Positions 17,310 to 25,529 of a stretch of DNA of 64,000 nucleotides are shown here, piece by piece (within the stretch, counting starts at the first letter, position 1; each line of letters starts with the position of its first letter). A program made the translations under genes and the position numbers. The DNA is from an uncultured bacterium. GTDB lineage: Bacteria; Bacillota; Clostridia; Lachnospirales; Lachnospiraceae. The notes under the pieces were generated by a model that was given only the letters and a program-made list of their open reading frames with translations, made no database searches and had not been told where the DNA came from. The stretch lies in the NCBI GenBank assembly GCA_948467735.1, contig CAOKFN010000020.1, positions 1 through 64,000 of the forward strand, in the 5' to 3' direction.

Positions 17310-17756
17310 TCAGGACTTTTCCGGAAAGTCAAATCCCGGACAGTCTCTGCACTTGTCCACAAAATACTTAATAATATCGCTTCGGGTAACGATTCCGATA
17401 AAGACATTTCTATCGTCAATCACCGGCACGAAGTTCTGGCACTTTGCGCGTTCCAGCAGATTTTCCATTGCCGTGTCAATACACGCGGGCTTCACTTTGC
17501 CGCTTTGTATAAAATCATGCACTGTCATATGTTCCAGATTTTTTAATGTGATATCCTCCAAACTTTGGTTATATGCGAGAATGTTCCAGAGGAAATCTCC
17601 CACGCTGACGACTCCCACATATCTATCCTCAACATCAATGACGGGAATGGCGCCAAATCCGCTTCTCCGAAGTTTTTCAAGTCCCTGACGCAGAGTCATA
17701 TCGTCACGCAGATATGCCACCTCGGACTTAGGCAATAAAAACGATGCAATATTCAC
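17310..17756 (-). CDS. Two-CBS-domain protein resembling DarB/CbpB
   Basis: 148 residues made almost entirely of two CBS domains: VAYLRDDMTLRQGLEKLRRS to VIDVEDRYVGVVSVGDFLW, and KPACIDTAMENLLERAKCQN to VIDDRNVFIGIVTRSDIIKY. Length, order and the insert between the domains (DITLKNLEHMTVHDFI) match DarB (YkuL) of Bacillus and CbpB of Listeria, small c-di-AMP receptors that in the apo form bind and stimulate Rel. The start at 17756 overlaps the stop of the DUF308 gene by 4 nt. Orthology is inferred from architecture and memory of the DarB sequence, not from a search. A generic AMP/ATP-sensing CBS protein is the alternative. Confidence 0.75.
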   Translation of the reverse strand: MNIASFLLPKSEVAYLRDDMTLRQGLEKLRRSGFGAIPVIDVEDRYVGVVSVGDFLWNILAYNQSLEDITLKNLEHMTVHDFIQSGKVKPACIDTAMENLLERAKCQNFVPVIDDRNVFIGIVTRSDIIKYFVDKCRDCPGFDFPEKS

Positions 17757-18676
17757 TGTTTCGCTTCCTCATTCTTTACTGCTTCCATATTATCGACATC
17801 AATATTCTCTTGGTTTTTCTCTAAAGACTGTTTATCAAATGCCTCAATTTCCGGCTGCGCTTCTTGGGCAGGCTGCTCCTTTTCCTTGGATTTCTTTTCC
17901 TCTCCGAAATGCCCTTCTTCCGTGAAATTCTCTTCCAAGGATTTCTTCTCTTCCTTGGATTTCTTTCCGCTTTCCTTGAATTTCTTTTCTTCCTTGGAAG
18001 GTTTTTGTTCCGTGGAAGGCTTCTCTTCCATGGAATGCTTTTCTTCCATGGAATGCTTTTCTTCCATGGATTGTCCCTCTTCCCCGTTTACAATCTCGAC
18101 GTAAGAGCCTTCCACCGCCCTCAAATCATCATAATATTTCCTAATCTTGCCCGCAAAATAAAGGACGATAAAACAATCCGTGACGCCGCTGAATATCAGG
18201 CCGGCCCCCACCAGCTGAAACAGAAGCACAAGGGTCTCAAAAGGATTGAGAATGACCACGACTCCGAAAATTACATTAATCGCGGCCAAAACCAGCATCG
18301 CAGCCCAGCTGCCATACTCCATCCGCTTCATATCTATCACATCCTGAAGCTTCCGGCATCCGCTGGTGACGACCAGAATCCCCAAGATAATCGGCACCAG
18401 TTCAATCAGCCAGTCCACCTTATAAAGCACAATAATACCTATGGAGATGCTCACCAAGCCATATACAAAATCATTGCGATAATAATTCTCATGCGCTTCC
18501 CTGAGCAGATAACAAATCATAGAAACCGCGCCCGCCACAATCAGCAGGGCGCCAATCAGATACCCCAGAGTCTTTACCATTGTCTCAGGAATCACGATAC
18601 AGACAATTCCCAGTACAACATACAGCACAGAAACCAAAACAGCATCCCATTTGACTTGTTGTAAAAGTTTTTTCAT
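17753..18676 (-). CDS. DUF308/HdeD-like membrane protein with repetitive charged tail
   Basis: 307 residues. The first ~195 hold six hydrophobic segments in three pairs (VLYVVLGIVCIVIPETMVKT, LIGALLIVAGAVSMICYLL, FVYGLVSISIGIIVLYKVDW, LVPIILGILVVTSGC, WAAMLVLAAINVIFGVVVIL, LVLLFQLVGAGLIFSGVTD), as in HdeD/DUF308 proteins. The remaining ~110 are a Lys/Glu/Ser tail of imperfect six-residue units such as HSMEEK and PSKEEK, encoded by 18-bp DNA repeats. HdeD was named for acid resistance in E. coli; the function here is unknown. The tail is likely disordered and cytoplasmic. The gene overlaps the CBS gene by 4 nt and follows the SEC-C gene by 49 nt. Confidence 0.8.
   Translation of the reverse strand: MKKLLQQVKWDAVLVSVLYVVLGIVCIVIPETMVKTLGYLIGALLIVAGAVSMICYLLREAHENYYRNDFVYGLVSISIGIIVLYKVDWLIELVPIILGILVVTSGCRKLQDVIDMKRMEYGSWAAMLVLAAINVIFGVVVILNPFETLVLLFQLVGAGLIFSGVTDCFIVLYFAGKIRKYYDDLRAVEGSYVEIVNGEEGQSMEEKHSMEEKHSMEEKPSTEQKPSKEEKKFKESGKKSKEEKKSLEENFTEEGHFGEEKKSKEKEQPAQEAQPEIEAFDKQSLEKNQENIDVDNMEAVKNEEAKQ
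17988..18077 (-). repeat. 18-bp coding minisatellite, DUF308 gene
   Basis: Near-identical units TCTTCCATGGAATGCTTT lie at 18024-18041 and 18042-18059. A diverged unit is at 18060-18077, and weaker units continue left to about 17870. On the coding strand each unit reads K-H-S-M-E-E around the palindrome TTCCATGGAA. Decay increases toward the gene's 3' end. Confidence 0.85.
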
Positions 18677-18725
18677 ATTCCTCTCCGTTTCTGCCGTGGT
18701 CCGGTAAAATCATCCATCCGGCCTT

Positions 18726-19229
18726 CTATTTTCTGCCGCAGCATTTTTTATATTTCTTTCCGCTTCCGCAGGGACAGGGATCGTTAGGATAAATTTTGGC
18801 TTCCTTCACGATTGTGGTTGAAGATTTCTGCTCCCTGTAAAGAGCCTTTCTGGTTTCTTCATCAAAAATATCGTTCCACTCCTCCAGCTGATACAGCCAG
18901 TCCGCGTCCACAGCCACCATATTTTTATAGAGAAGCTTTTTATCAAAACCAAGATTTACCACCGTATCCTCTTCCATCTCTTCTATAGGATTCGGCTTTA
19001 CAAGGCTGTCATTGATACCGTCCAGAAAACCGGTCATGGTCATAATGCCGACCTGATATTTCTCAGCCAGCTCTTTCACGGTTCCCTCCACCACTTCGTC
19101 AGGGTTCTTCAAAAGCTGGGCATAGATGGCCTTCTCTTCCTGAAAGTATGCCCCCCATAATTTCTGAAGCTTGTCCTGACCCAAAGTCTGATTATATGCC
19201 GTCTCTTTCCACTTGTCCAATAATGCCAT
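18726..19229 (-). CDS. SEC-C motif protein
   Basis: About 167 residues. I prefer the ATG at 19229; a GTG at 19241 is in frame. The body is helical and acidic with no known catalytic domain. The C-terminus IYPNDPCPCGSGKKYKKCCG is a textbook SEC-C zinc-binding motif, as at the end of SecA, where it contacts SecB or ribosomes. Stand-alone SEC-C proteins of this size are common in Lachnospiraceae and uncharacterised; a role in translation-associated quality control or secretion is inferred only. It appears to be the first gene of the operon leading through DUF308, CBS, apt and rel. Confidence 0.85.
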   Translation of the reverse strand: MALLDKWKETAYNQTLGQDKLQKLWGAYFQEEKAIYAQLLKNPDEVVEGTVKELAEKYQVGIMTMTGFLDGINDSLVKPNPIEEMEEDTVVNLGFDKKLLYKNMVAVDADWLYQLEEWNDIFDEETRKALYREQKSSTTIVKEAKIYPNDPCPCGSGKKYKKCCGRK

Positions 19230-19338
19230 ATCCGTTACCACCTTTTCCTCTAACTATTTTGGCAGTTCAACTCTGCCGTTCTCTTCCCTCGGCTGTATTC
19301 CGAAGCCGGATATTTCAGAATATTCACCGTTTCTATAT

Positions 19339-19367
19339 AGTATATAACAGATTAAATATGAACACAA
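19339..19367 (-). promoter_or_regulatory. Candidate promoter for the SEC-C to rel operon
   Basis: On the minus strand TTGTGT (19362-19367) and TATACT (19339-19344) are separated by 17 bp. The -10 matches consensus at 5 of 6 positions; the -35 is weak. It lies about 110 nt upstream of the SEC-C start. Confidence 0.4.
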
Positions 19368-19566
19368 CAAAAAAATTTGAAATATTTTATTTCCATGTAT
19401 AAACTCTGTTATTCCGGCTAAAATAATAATTGTCAAGGAGTTCCTCCTTTGGACCCCCCTCCTTGGATTCTACAAAAGATAAATAATAATACTTAGGCTC
19501 TGCAATGCAGAACCTTATCCTCCCCTTTTATGAGGTGCCCAAAGGCCGCTTCCTGCGGAGTGCCCA

Positions 19567-19641
19567 CAGCCTCCCAAGGAGGAGCCATAGGCAGCCTCCC
19601 AAGGAAGGGCCATGGGCAGCCTCCCAAGGAGGGGCCAACGG
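19567..19641. repeat. Three tandem 25-bp repeats
   Basis: Units begin CAGCCTCCCAAGGAgG at 19567, 19592 and 19617, each exactly 25 bp, with variation only in the last third (GGAGCCATAGG, AGGGCCATGGG, GGGGCCAACGG). A length not divisible by three argues against coding, although frames run through. Together with 19440-19690 this is a non-coding, GC-rich stretch between divergent genes. Confidence 0.8.
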
Positions 19642-19652
19642 CCACCTCCTTT

Positions 19653-19690
19653 ATCCCGGGCTTAGCGTTTAGTGCAGGTCCGGGATTTTT
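19653..19690 (+). terminator. Rho-independent terminator-like hairpin
   Basis: ATCCCGG (19653-19659) pairs with CCGGGAT (19680-19686), followed by TTTTT on the plus strand and another T run at about 19701. No plus-strand gene precedes it, so it may end a transcript covering the 25-bp repeats. Confidence 0.5.
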
Positions 19691-19833
19691 GACGGCCGCC
19701 TTTTTTTATGTTTCGCACATTTTTTTCTTCCGTTCCATGCCCATCGGACATATTTTCCTCCACAGATTATCTCTGCCATATTCCTATGTCGCAGACGTCA
19801 ATTCAGCGCCAGCAAGATAACGTAAGAATTATC

Positions 19834-19862
19834 TTTTCAAAACTGCTTTTTTATAGTATGAT
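19834..19862 (+). promoter_or_regulatory. Candidate promoter for the small membrane protein
   Basis: TTTTCA at 19834-19839 and TATGAT at 19857-19862 with a 17-bp spacer, about 95 nt upstream of the start at 19958. The -10 is good, the -35 weak. Confidence 0.35.
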
Positions 19863-19957
19863 ACTTATCAGAAGGCGATTCCTGTCAACAGGCGCCCGAA
19901 ACGCCCACAAACCCCCTATACAATATTCCCCATGGAACCCATACCAAAAGGAGCCGT

Positions 19958-20284
19958 ATGAAAATAAGCAGATCCGAAAAAAAAGAACAAACGATAGAAA
20001 AAAATGCAAAAACCCCTTCCAAAAGAAAAACAGCCCCCAAACAAATCATCGCCCTCACAGGGGCGGTTTTGTTGGTTTTATTATACCTCATCACTTTGAT
20101 TGCGGCGATAATGGACAGCTCCGCTTCCGCGTACTGGTTCCGCCTCAGTCTGGGTGCTTCCTTCGCCCTGCCGCTGCTTATCTGGATATATACATGGCTT
20201 GCCCGCAAAATAACCAACAGGCCCACCATAGGAGACCCTGAGGCACCGGAACACTGCGATGACGAAACCCTCCCTCCGGATTAA
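19958..20284 (+). CDS. Small two-helix membrane protein, unknown function
   Basis: 108 residues, start at 19958 with AAAAGGAG about 5 nt upstream. A Lys-rich cytoplasmic N-terminus (KISRSEKKEQTIEKNAKTPS) is followed by two membrane segments (IIALTGAVLLVLLYLITLIA and LSLGASFALPLLIWIYTWLA) and an acidic tail ending in HCDDETLPPD. I recognise no family beyond small Lachnospiraceae membrane proteins. It is the only plus-strand gene between 7 and 30 kb and stands convergent to the HAD gene 8 nt away. Strong ribosome site and two clean helices support a real gene. Confidence 0.7.
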   Translation: MKISRSEKKEQTIEKNAKTPSKRKTAPKQIIALTGAVLLVLLYLITLIAAIMDSSASAYWFRLSLGASFALPLLIWIYTWLARKITNRPTIGDPEAPEHCDDETLPPD

Positions 20285-20292
20285 AGCTTCGT

Positions 20293-20895
20293 TCAGGATT
20301 GAGTTAAACCCGCCAGCGCTTCCTCAACCTGTTCCTTTGTGTGAAATATGATGCCTGCAAACCCCAGCGCCTGCGCCGCCTCCACATTCTTCGGCGTGTC
20401 GTCAATAAACACACATTCTTCCGCATTCAATCCATATCTTGAAAGCAGAACCTGATATATCTTTTCATCCGGCTTAATCATTCTCTCCCGATAGGACAGG
20501 ATCCCTCCGTCCATATAGGGAAGAAAATCAAGGGCGTCAATACAATCCGTATACGCCTTGTCCGAAAAATTAGACAGATAATATACGCCGTACCCTTTTT
20601 CCTTCCATTTCCGAATCCAAGGGATGGCATAATCGCGCTTTGTCACCATTCCGGTGATATTTCCAAACGCAAGGTATAATTCCTTCTCAATCTCAGGATC
20701 CATTTTTACAAATTCCTGCATTAATTTTTCCGTGTCCCATACGCCCCGGTCCACTTCATTCCAGAGAGGACTCAAAAAAGAAGCTCTCGCAATACGCATA
20801 ATCATCGTATCGCTAAAGCCCTTGTCCCGCAGAAAGCCCTCCCACCTGAAATCCGTCAGTACGTTTCCGATATCAAATATAATATTGCCAATCAC
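20293..20895 (-). CDS. HAD-superfamily hydrolase, subfamily IA
   Basis: 200 residues, GTG start at 20895 with GGAGG about 8 nt upstream. Motif I is IIFDIGNVLTDF; note Asp-x-Gly, with the second catalytic acidic residue of the common DxD replaced by Gly. Motif II is YYLSNFS, motif III includes KPDEKIYQ, and motif IV is CVFIDDTPKNV. The alpha-helical cap lies between residues 15 and 95. Proteins of this YihX-like type (DIGNV at motif I) dephosphorylate small sugar phosphates such as glucose-1-phosphate in E. coli. The gene is 46 nt downstream of the LysR gene, same strand. Confidence 0.85.
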   Translation of the reverse strand: MIGNIIFDIGNVLTDFRWEGFLRDKGFSDTMIMRIARASFLSPLWNEVDRGVWDTEKLMQEFVKMDPEIEKELYLAFGNITGMVTKRDYAIPWIRKWKEKGYGVYYLSNFSDKAYTDCIDALDFLPYMDGGILSYRERMIKPDEKIYQVLLSRYGLNAEECVFIDDTPKNVEAAQALGFAGIIFHTKEQVEEALAGLTQS

Positions 20896-20941
20896 GTTTT
20901 CATCCTCCAGAAATCCCGCTTATTCCCTCTTTCAAAGCGGC

Positions 20942-21838
20942 TTATTCCACGCCCTCGTTTTCCATAATCTCCAAAAGCTTCCCCGCCGCGGCGGAAAAGG
21001 GAGTATTGCTTCCTGTCACCACACAGAACTGCCTCTTGGGTATCATTTTATTAAATCGAAGTTCAAAAAGCATTCCCGACTCCAAATCCTTGGCCGCAAA
21101 ATCTCTGACCACACAGCCCACACCCAGATTCCTCAGTGCAAACTGCACGATCATATCGCTGTTTGCCAGCTCAAATTCCGGCTGCAGCACCACATTGTTT
21201 CTTTTCAGATACGCATCCATATAGCTGCGGGTACTGGTATTCACCTCCAGAAAAATCATGGGGAGCCGTTCCAATTCCTGAAAATCGAGCATTTTATTTT
21301 TATAGGAAATAAAACGCCTCCCCGCCACAAACACATCCTCAATTTCTCTTACCGCTTTCCCACGGATATCTCCGCCCAGCTCAAAGGGGGTGCTGACCAC
21401 GCCGAAATCTATTTTTCCTTCTCTTAAAAGCTTCAGGGTGCCCGGAGTGGGCGCGTTGCTGACAGTTACCTTAATACCGGGATATCTCTCATGAAACTCC
21501 TCCAAAAAGGGGAGCAGATAGAAGCGCAGCGTCATATCGCTGGCGCCGATATGCACCTCGCCCAAGTCCAGATTCCGCATCTGCCTGACCTTTTCCACAC
21601 CCTGCTCTATCTGCTCGTAGCCCTTTTCCACATAGCTGTATAAAAGCCGTCCTTCTCCCGTGAGCCGGATTCCTTTGGAAGCCCGCCGGAACAGAGTCAC
21701 CCCGAGAATCCTTTCCAACTGTTTCAGAGACTGGCTCACCGCAGGCTGGGATATGGAAAGCTCGTCTGCCGCTCCGGTGACGCTTCCCAGCTTGGCCGTA
21801 TAGTAAAACACTTTAAAATATTCCAGATTCCCAACCAT
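20942..21838 (-). CDS. LysR-family transcriptional regulator
   Basis: About 298 residues from the ATG at 21838, which gives the normal LysR length; an upstream in-frame start adds 17 residues. The helix-turn-helix is near residues 15-45 (GSVTGAADELSISQPAVSQS). The effector domain follows (GEVHIGASDMTLRFYLLPFL, then VSNAPTPGTLKLLREGKIDF), of CysB/CbbR type. Such regulators usually act on a divergent or adjacent gene; here the neighbour is purA, 96 nt upstream on the same strand, so its target is not evident. It may be co-transcribed with purA. Confidence 0.9.
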   Translation of the reverse strand: MVGNLEYFKVFYYTAKLGSVTGAADELSISQPAVSQSLKQLERILGVTLFRRASKGIRLTGEGRLLYSYVEKGYEQIEQGVEKVRQMRNLDLGEVHIGASDMTLRFYLLPFLEEFHERYPGIKVTVSNAPTPGTLKLLREGKIDFGVVSTPFELGGDIRGKAVREIEDVFVAGRRFISYKNKMLDFQELERLPMIFLEVNTSTRSYMDAYLKRNNVVLQPEFELANSDMIVQFALRNLGVGCVVRDFAAKDLESGMLFELRFNKMIPKRQFCVVTGSNTPFSAAAGKLLEIMENEGVE

Positions 21839-21934
21839 ACCCGCCCTTCCGCATTCGTCATCCGCAAATTCACATGATATGCCGCACACTGGTAAAACCT
21901 ACGGCGAATCCCCGCCGCAGGCCGCGATAAGGCC

Positions 21935-23218
21935 TTATGAAACAGAGGTATATATAATATCATCCCTGCCGGGCCCGTTGCTGACCATGGTGATGGGATA
22001 TCCTATCCGCTCCTGAATAAATTCGATATACCTACGGCAGTTTTCCGGCAGATCCTCATATTTTTTGATTCCCCGTATATCGCATTTCCAGCCGGGGAGC
22101 TTTTCCAAGACAGGCTTCGCCCTCTCCAATTTCGCGGTCACGGGAAAATCGGTGGTAATCTCTCCGTCAATCTCATAACCCACGCACACGGGAATCTCGT
22201 CCAGATACCCCAATACATCCAGCACTGTAAACGCCACATCCGTCGTCCCCTGAAGGCGGCAGCCGTATTTGGAGGCCACACAGTCAAACCAGCCCACACG
22301 TCTAGGGCGTCCCGTGGTAGCGCCGTACTCGCCCCCGTCGCCGCCCCGGCGGCGAAGCTCCTCCGCCTCGTCTCCAAACAATTCGGACACAAAAGCCCCC
22401 GCTCCCACCGCGGAAGAATATGCCTTGCAGACCGTCACAATCTGTTTGATTTCATAGGGCGGAATCCCCGCGCCGATAGCGCCGAAGGCCGCCAGCGTAG
22501 AAGAAGAAGTCACCATGGGATAAATTCCATGATCCGGATCCTTCAACGTTCCCAGCTGTCCCTCCAAGAGCACCGTTTTCCCTTCCTTCAGCGCCCTGTC
22601 CAAAAAAGCGGACACATCGCACACATAAGGCGCAATCATATCCCTGTACCCGTGCAGCTCCTCCAAAAGCGCGTCGGAATCAATCAAAGGCTTATGATAC
22701 AAATGCTCTAAGAGTACGTTTTTTGTCTCACAAATACGCGCTGTTTTTTCCTTCAAAAGCGCCTCGTCAAAAAGCTCGCTCACCTGAAACCCGATCTTGG
22801 CGTATTTATCGGAATAGAAAGGAGCAATGCCCGACTTGGTGGAACCAAAGGATTTCCCACCCAGCCGCTCCTCCTCGTATTGGTCAAATAAAATATGATA
22901 GGACATCACCATCTGCGCCCGCTCGGACACTAAGATTTTCGGGCTGGGCACTCCCTTATCCACAATAGACTGTATTTCCTTGATTAACAGCGGAATGTTC
23001 AGCGCCACACCATTGCCGATTACACTGGTAATGTGATCATAAAATACGCCTGAGGGCAGTGTGTGCAGCGCAAATTTGCCATAATGATTTACAATGGTAT
23101 GTCCTGCGTTTGCACCCCCTTGAAACCTCACCACAATATCCGCCTTCTGGGCCATCATATCGGTGATCTTGCCCTTTCCTTCATCACCCCAGTTGGCCCC
23201 TACAATCGCCTTAACCAT
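21935..23218 (-). CDS. purA: Adenylosuccinate synthetase
   Basis: About 427 residues. The ATG at 23218 follows GGAGGAAAAA and gives the family N-terminus VKAIVGANWGDEGKGKITDM (GTP-binding P-loop). Also visible are RFQGGANAGHTI, the IMP-site GQLGTLKDPDHGIYPMVTSS, and TTGRPRRVGWFD. The enzyme joins IMP and aspartate using GTP to form adenylosuccinate, which PurB (encoded at 41330-42781) cleaves to AMP. The residues around GQLGTLKDPDHG differ slightly from the usual GAQGTLLDIDHGTYP, so this is a diverged but complete PurA. A likely promoter lies 57-85 nt upstream. Confidence 0.95.
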   Translation of the reverse strand: MVKAIVGANWGDEGKGKITDMMAQKADIVVRFQGGANAGHTIVNHYGKFALHTLPSGVFYDHITSVIGNGVALNIPLLIKEIQSIVDKGVPSPKILVSERAQMVMSYHILFDQYEEERLGGKSFGSTKSGIAPFYSDKYAKIGFQVSELFDEALLKEKTARICETKNVLLEHLYHKPLIDSDALLEELHGYRDMIAPYVCDVSAFLDRALKEGKTVLLEGQLGTLKDPDHGIYPMVTSSSTLAAFGAIGAGIPPYEIKQIVTVCKAYSSAVGAGAFVSELFGDEAEELRRRGGDGGEYGATTGRPRRVGWFDCVASKYGCRLQGTTDVAFTVLDVLGYLDEIPVCVGYEIDGEITTDFPVTAKLERAKPVLEKLPGWKCDIRGIKKYEDLPENCRRYIEFIQERIGYPITMVSNGPGRDDIIYTSVS

Positions 23219-23274
23219 TTTTTCCTCCATTCCCCGCCTGCGGGCAGAACTTTTTTCCTTGCTGAACTTAGTAT

Positions 23275-23303
23275 AACATAGATTGAGTCATAAGTAAAAT
23301 CAA
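23275..23303 (-). promoter_or_regulatory. Candidate purA promoter
   Basis: Minus-strand TTGATT (23298-23303) and TATGTT (23275-23280) are spaced 17 bp, with an AT-rich upstream stretch containing the palindrome ATGTTATAACAT (about 23316-23327). That palindrome could be an operator. Confidence 0.45.
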
Positions 23304-23470
23304 TATATATTATGCATGTTATAACATATACTTAATACTGCTGTTTATTTTCATACTCCGCCCTTAATGCCCTGCAAATACATCCACATCTTGAAATCGT
23401 TCTGTCCCCGGGTTCCCTTTCCCCCATTCCTCCAAAACTCTGTTTAAAATGCCTCCACATTCCCGCGGCG

Positions 23471-24700
23471 TTACAATTTCTTTTCACAGAGCATTACGCC
23501 TTCAACGCCCTGTCGGAAGCTGTGGAAAGCCGCCCACTCTATGCCTGATTTTTCAAAAACGGATACCGCCGCATCCAGCACGGCCTTGAAGTCCCATGCA
23601 ATAAAATCAAGATAGCCGTAATCTGCGCCCGCCGCGCCGCCGGTATAGACAAATCCGTCCGAACCGGCCAGACTCTCTATCTGCGCCGCCGCATTTTCCC
23701 GAAAATCCAATATCCGCTCCCCCTTATTCTCTTCCGAAAAGCCTGCCAAGGGATAACAGAAATACCCCGCCGCAATGCCGTCTTTATGGAAAGCGTCGAT
23801 CATGCGATTTTCCCCATTCCAAAATTCATTTAACATAGGCACAAAACAGCTGGAGCCCACGAAGATATCCCTGTGCAGCCCCGGCGCATTCTTATCAGGC
23901 TCCATGCGATATGCGGTATACAGCTGGCAGTACCGCTGAGGATCGCTTAATTCATCCCTTCCCATAGAAAGCTTGTCCATAATATGGGGCAGCAATTCCT
24001 CCAGCGTCAGCGCCGGCTCTTCACAGGGTGCCTCGAGTATCTCCAATTCGCCGATATACTTCATCTCCGCCAGCTCGCCCAGCGCATAATCCAGCATGGC
24101 ATACGCAATCCAATAGGCGGCGCCCTCCCTATCCTTCAAAAGCAGCACAAGCTTTTCACAATAGATGGATACCTTGGCTTCCTGCTCCGTCCACCGGGTC
24201 CAAGCCCGGATATCCTTGGCATAGACGCTGTCCCCGCCCATATTAATTCCGTACTCCGACATATCCTGTGCCTGAGCCTGCCGTCCCACGAAAATATTCC
24301 AGCGCTCAAGGACTTCCTTGGGAGCCTGCTTTTGAAAATAGGTCAGCGGAAACAGGCGCTGCCAATCCCCTTCCAGAGTTAATACCAAATCATATTTTCC
24401 TCCGTGAGCGCCCACTTCCGCGCTCACCTTATCAAATATCGGATCCAATAAGGCGGTCAGCTGTTCCATCATCACTTGGCTGTCTGCCTTGCTATCCATC
24501 AGCTGCCTGAGTTTTCCTTCCTCTTTCAAAAAATGCTCCCAGCCTTCTTGGACTCTTGTGCGAAAAGGTTTTTGGAATAAGGGCAGAACCTTGTCGTCCT
24601 CTACGTTTCCCTTCATCCATTCCGCCGCTCCAACGAATCCCCGCAGAGGACCTTCCCCGCTTCCTTTCGATTTTTGGAATATATTCTTCCAGTTTTTCAT
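23471..24700 (-). CDS. Unrecognised soluble protein
   Basis: About 409 residues, ATG at 24700 with GGAGG 8 nt upstream. No signal peptide or membrane segment. The protein is rich in Trp, Glu and Leu and looks like two domains: an N-terminal helical part (about 1-200, with YDLVLTLEGDWQRLFPLTYF) and a C-terminal alpha/beta part (about 230-409, with RDIFVGSSCFVPMLNEFWNG and FVYTGGAAGADYGYLDFIAW). A Gly-rich TGGAAGADYGYLDF stretch might bind a ligand, but I cannot match it to a family. It lies 52 nt downstream of the nucleosidase gene and is possibly co-transcribed with it. Confidence 0.7.
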   Translation of the reverse strand: MKNWKNIFQKSKGSGEGPLRGFVGAAEWMKGNVEDDKVLPLFQKPFRTRVQEGWEHFLKEEGKLRQLMDSKADSQVMMEQLTALLDPIFDKVSAEVGAHGGKYDLVLTLEGDWQRLFPLTYFQKQAPKEVLERWNIFVGRQAQAQDMSEYGINMGGDSVYAKDIRAWTRWTEQEAKVSIYCEKLVLLLKDREGAAYWIAYAMLDYALGELAEMKYIGELEILEAPCEEPALTLEELLPHIMDKLSMGRDELSDPQRYCQLYTAYRMEPDKNAPGLHRDIFVGSSCFVPMLNEFWNGENRMIDAFHKDGIAAGYFCYPLAGFSEENKGERILDFRENAAAQIESLAGSDGFVYTGGAAGADYGYLDFIAWDFKAVLDAAVSVFEKSGIEWAAFHSFRQGVEGVMLCEKKL

Positions 24701-24752
24701 CCTGCAATTCCTCCCTGTCATTATGATAATGGGGATTTTGGCAAACCAAGCC

Positions 24753-25457
24753 TCATCCCTTGTTTTGCTCTCCCCAAAGTTCGCTTAATAAAGCCGTTGT
24801 AATATTCTTCGCAATCAGCGAGGCTTTGGAGCAGTTTTCTTCAAAATTTCCGATTCCGCTGTAAGCGGCAGTATCCGTAACACATCGGATGGAAATAAAA
24901 GGTATGCCGTTGACATAACACACATGGGCGATGCCTGCGGTTTCCATGTCTACCGTCAAAGGCGCAAATTCATCCTGAATCTTCTTCCGTCCTTTGTCGG
25001 ATATAAACGACTCTCCCGTAACCATCCGCCCCCAGAATACGTTTCCTGTCAGCTCCATCCTCCCAACTGCCTTTCTTGATAATTCTATCAATTCTCTGTC
25101 CGCCTCAAAAAATACTGATTTCATCCACGGATGGAACTCTGTTAAAATATCTGCCGCAACGTCATGATAACAGACCTCTGTAGAAATGACCGTGTCAAAT
25201 ATTTCGAGCTTTGGATCCATCCCGCCTGCCGTTCCCGAATTGATAATCACATCTACGCCAAACACATCTATCAAAAGCTGCGTCGCTATCGCGGCATTTA
25301 CCCTGCATACCCCGCAAAACAGCACGACAGCTTCTACGCCGGCAAGCTGTCCTTCATAGAACTTCAACATGGCTCTCTCGGTAATTTTGACGCCTTCCAT
25401 TGCAGGCAGAAAAGGAGCAAGCTCTTCGTCTCCTGCGCATACTATTCCAACCTTCAT
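24753..25457 (-). CDS. MTA/SAH nucleosidase-family phosphorylase
   Basis: About 234 residues; ATG at 25457 follows GGAGATATCCCT. The N-terminus KVGIVCAGDEELAPFLPAME contains the catalytic acid region, NSGTAGGMDPKLEIFDTVIS is the phosphate/ribose strand, and FAPLTVDMETAGIAHVCYVN carries the ME-[ST]-A substrate-binding motif with the active-site Asp in IRCVTDTA. It would cleave methylthioadenosine and S-adenosylhomocysteine to adenine plus the thioribosyl product, feeding adenine to Apt. The gene is 72 nt upstream of the unrecognised protein. Related purine nucleosidases are the alternative substrate class. Confidence 0.85.
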   Translation of the reverse strand: MKVGIVCAGDEELAPFLPAMEGVKITERAMLKFYEGQLAGVEAVVLFCGVCRVNAAIATQLLIDVFGVDVIINSGTAGGMDPKLEIFDTVISTEVCYHDVAADILTEFHPWMKSVFFEADRELIELSRKAVGRMELTGNVFWGRMVTGESFISDKGRKKIQDEFAPLTVDMETAGIAHVCYVNGIPFISIRCVTDTAAYSGIGNFEENCSKASLIAKNITTALLSELWGEQNKG

Positions 25458-25529
25458 AGGGATATCTCCATTCATTTCGATTGATTTTCTCTCCGTTTCG
25501 CTTCCCTGTCATCGGTAAACCGACGGGAC

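Noticed and set aside
19254..19436. TTG-started 60-residue frame with GGAGG upstream
   Set aside because: Hydrophobic but without support, and the region carries the -10/-35 of the SEC-C operon. It could be a leader peptide, but evidence is too thin.
19530..19820. Plus-strand 96-residue frame
   Set aside because: It is a translation of the 25-bp tandem repeats and the terminator.
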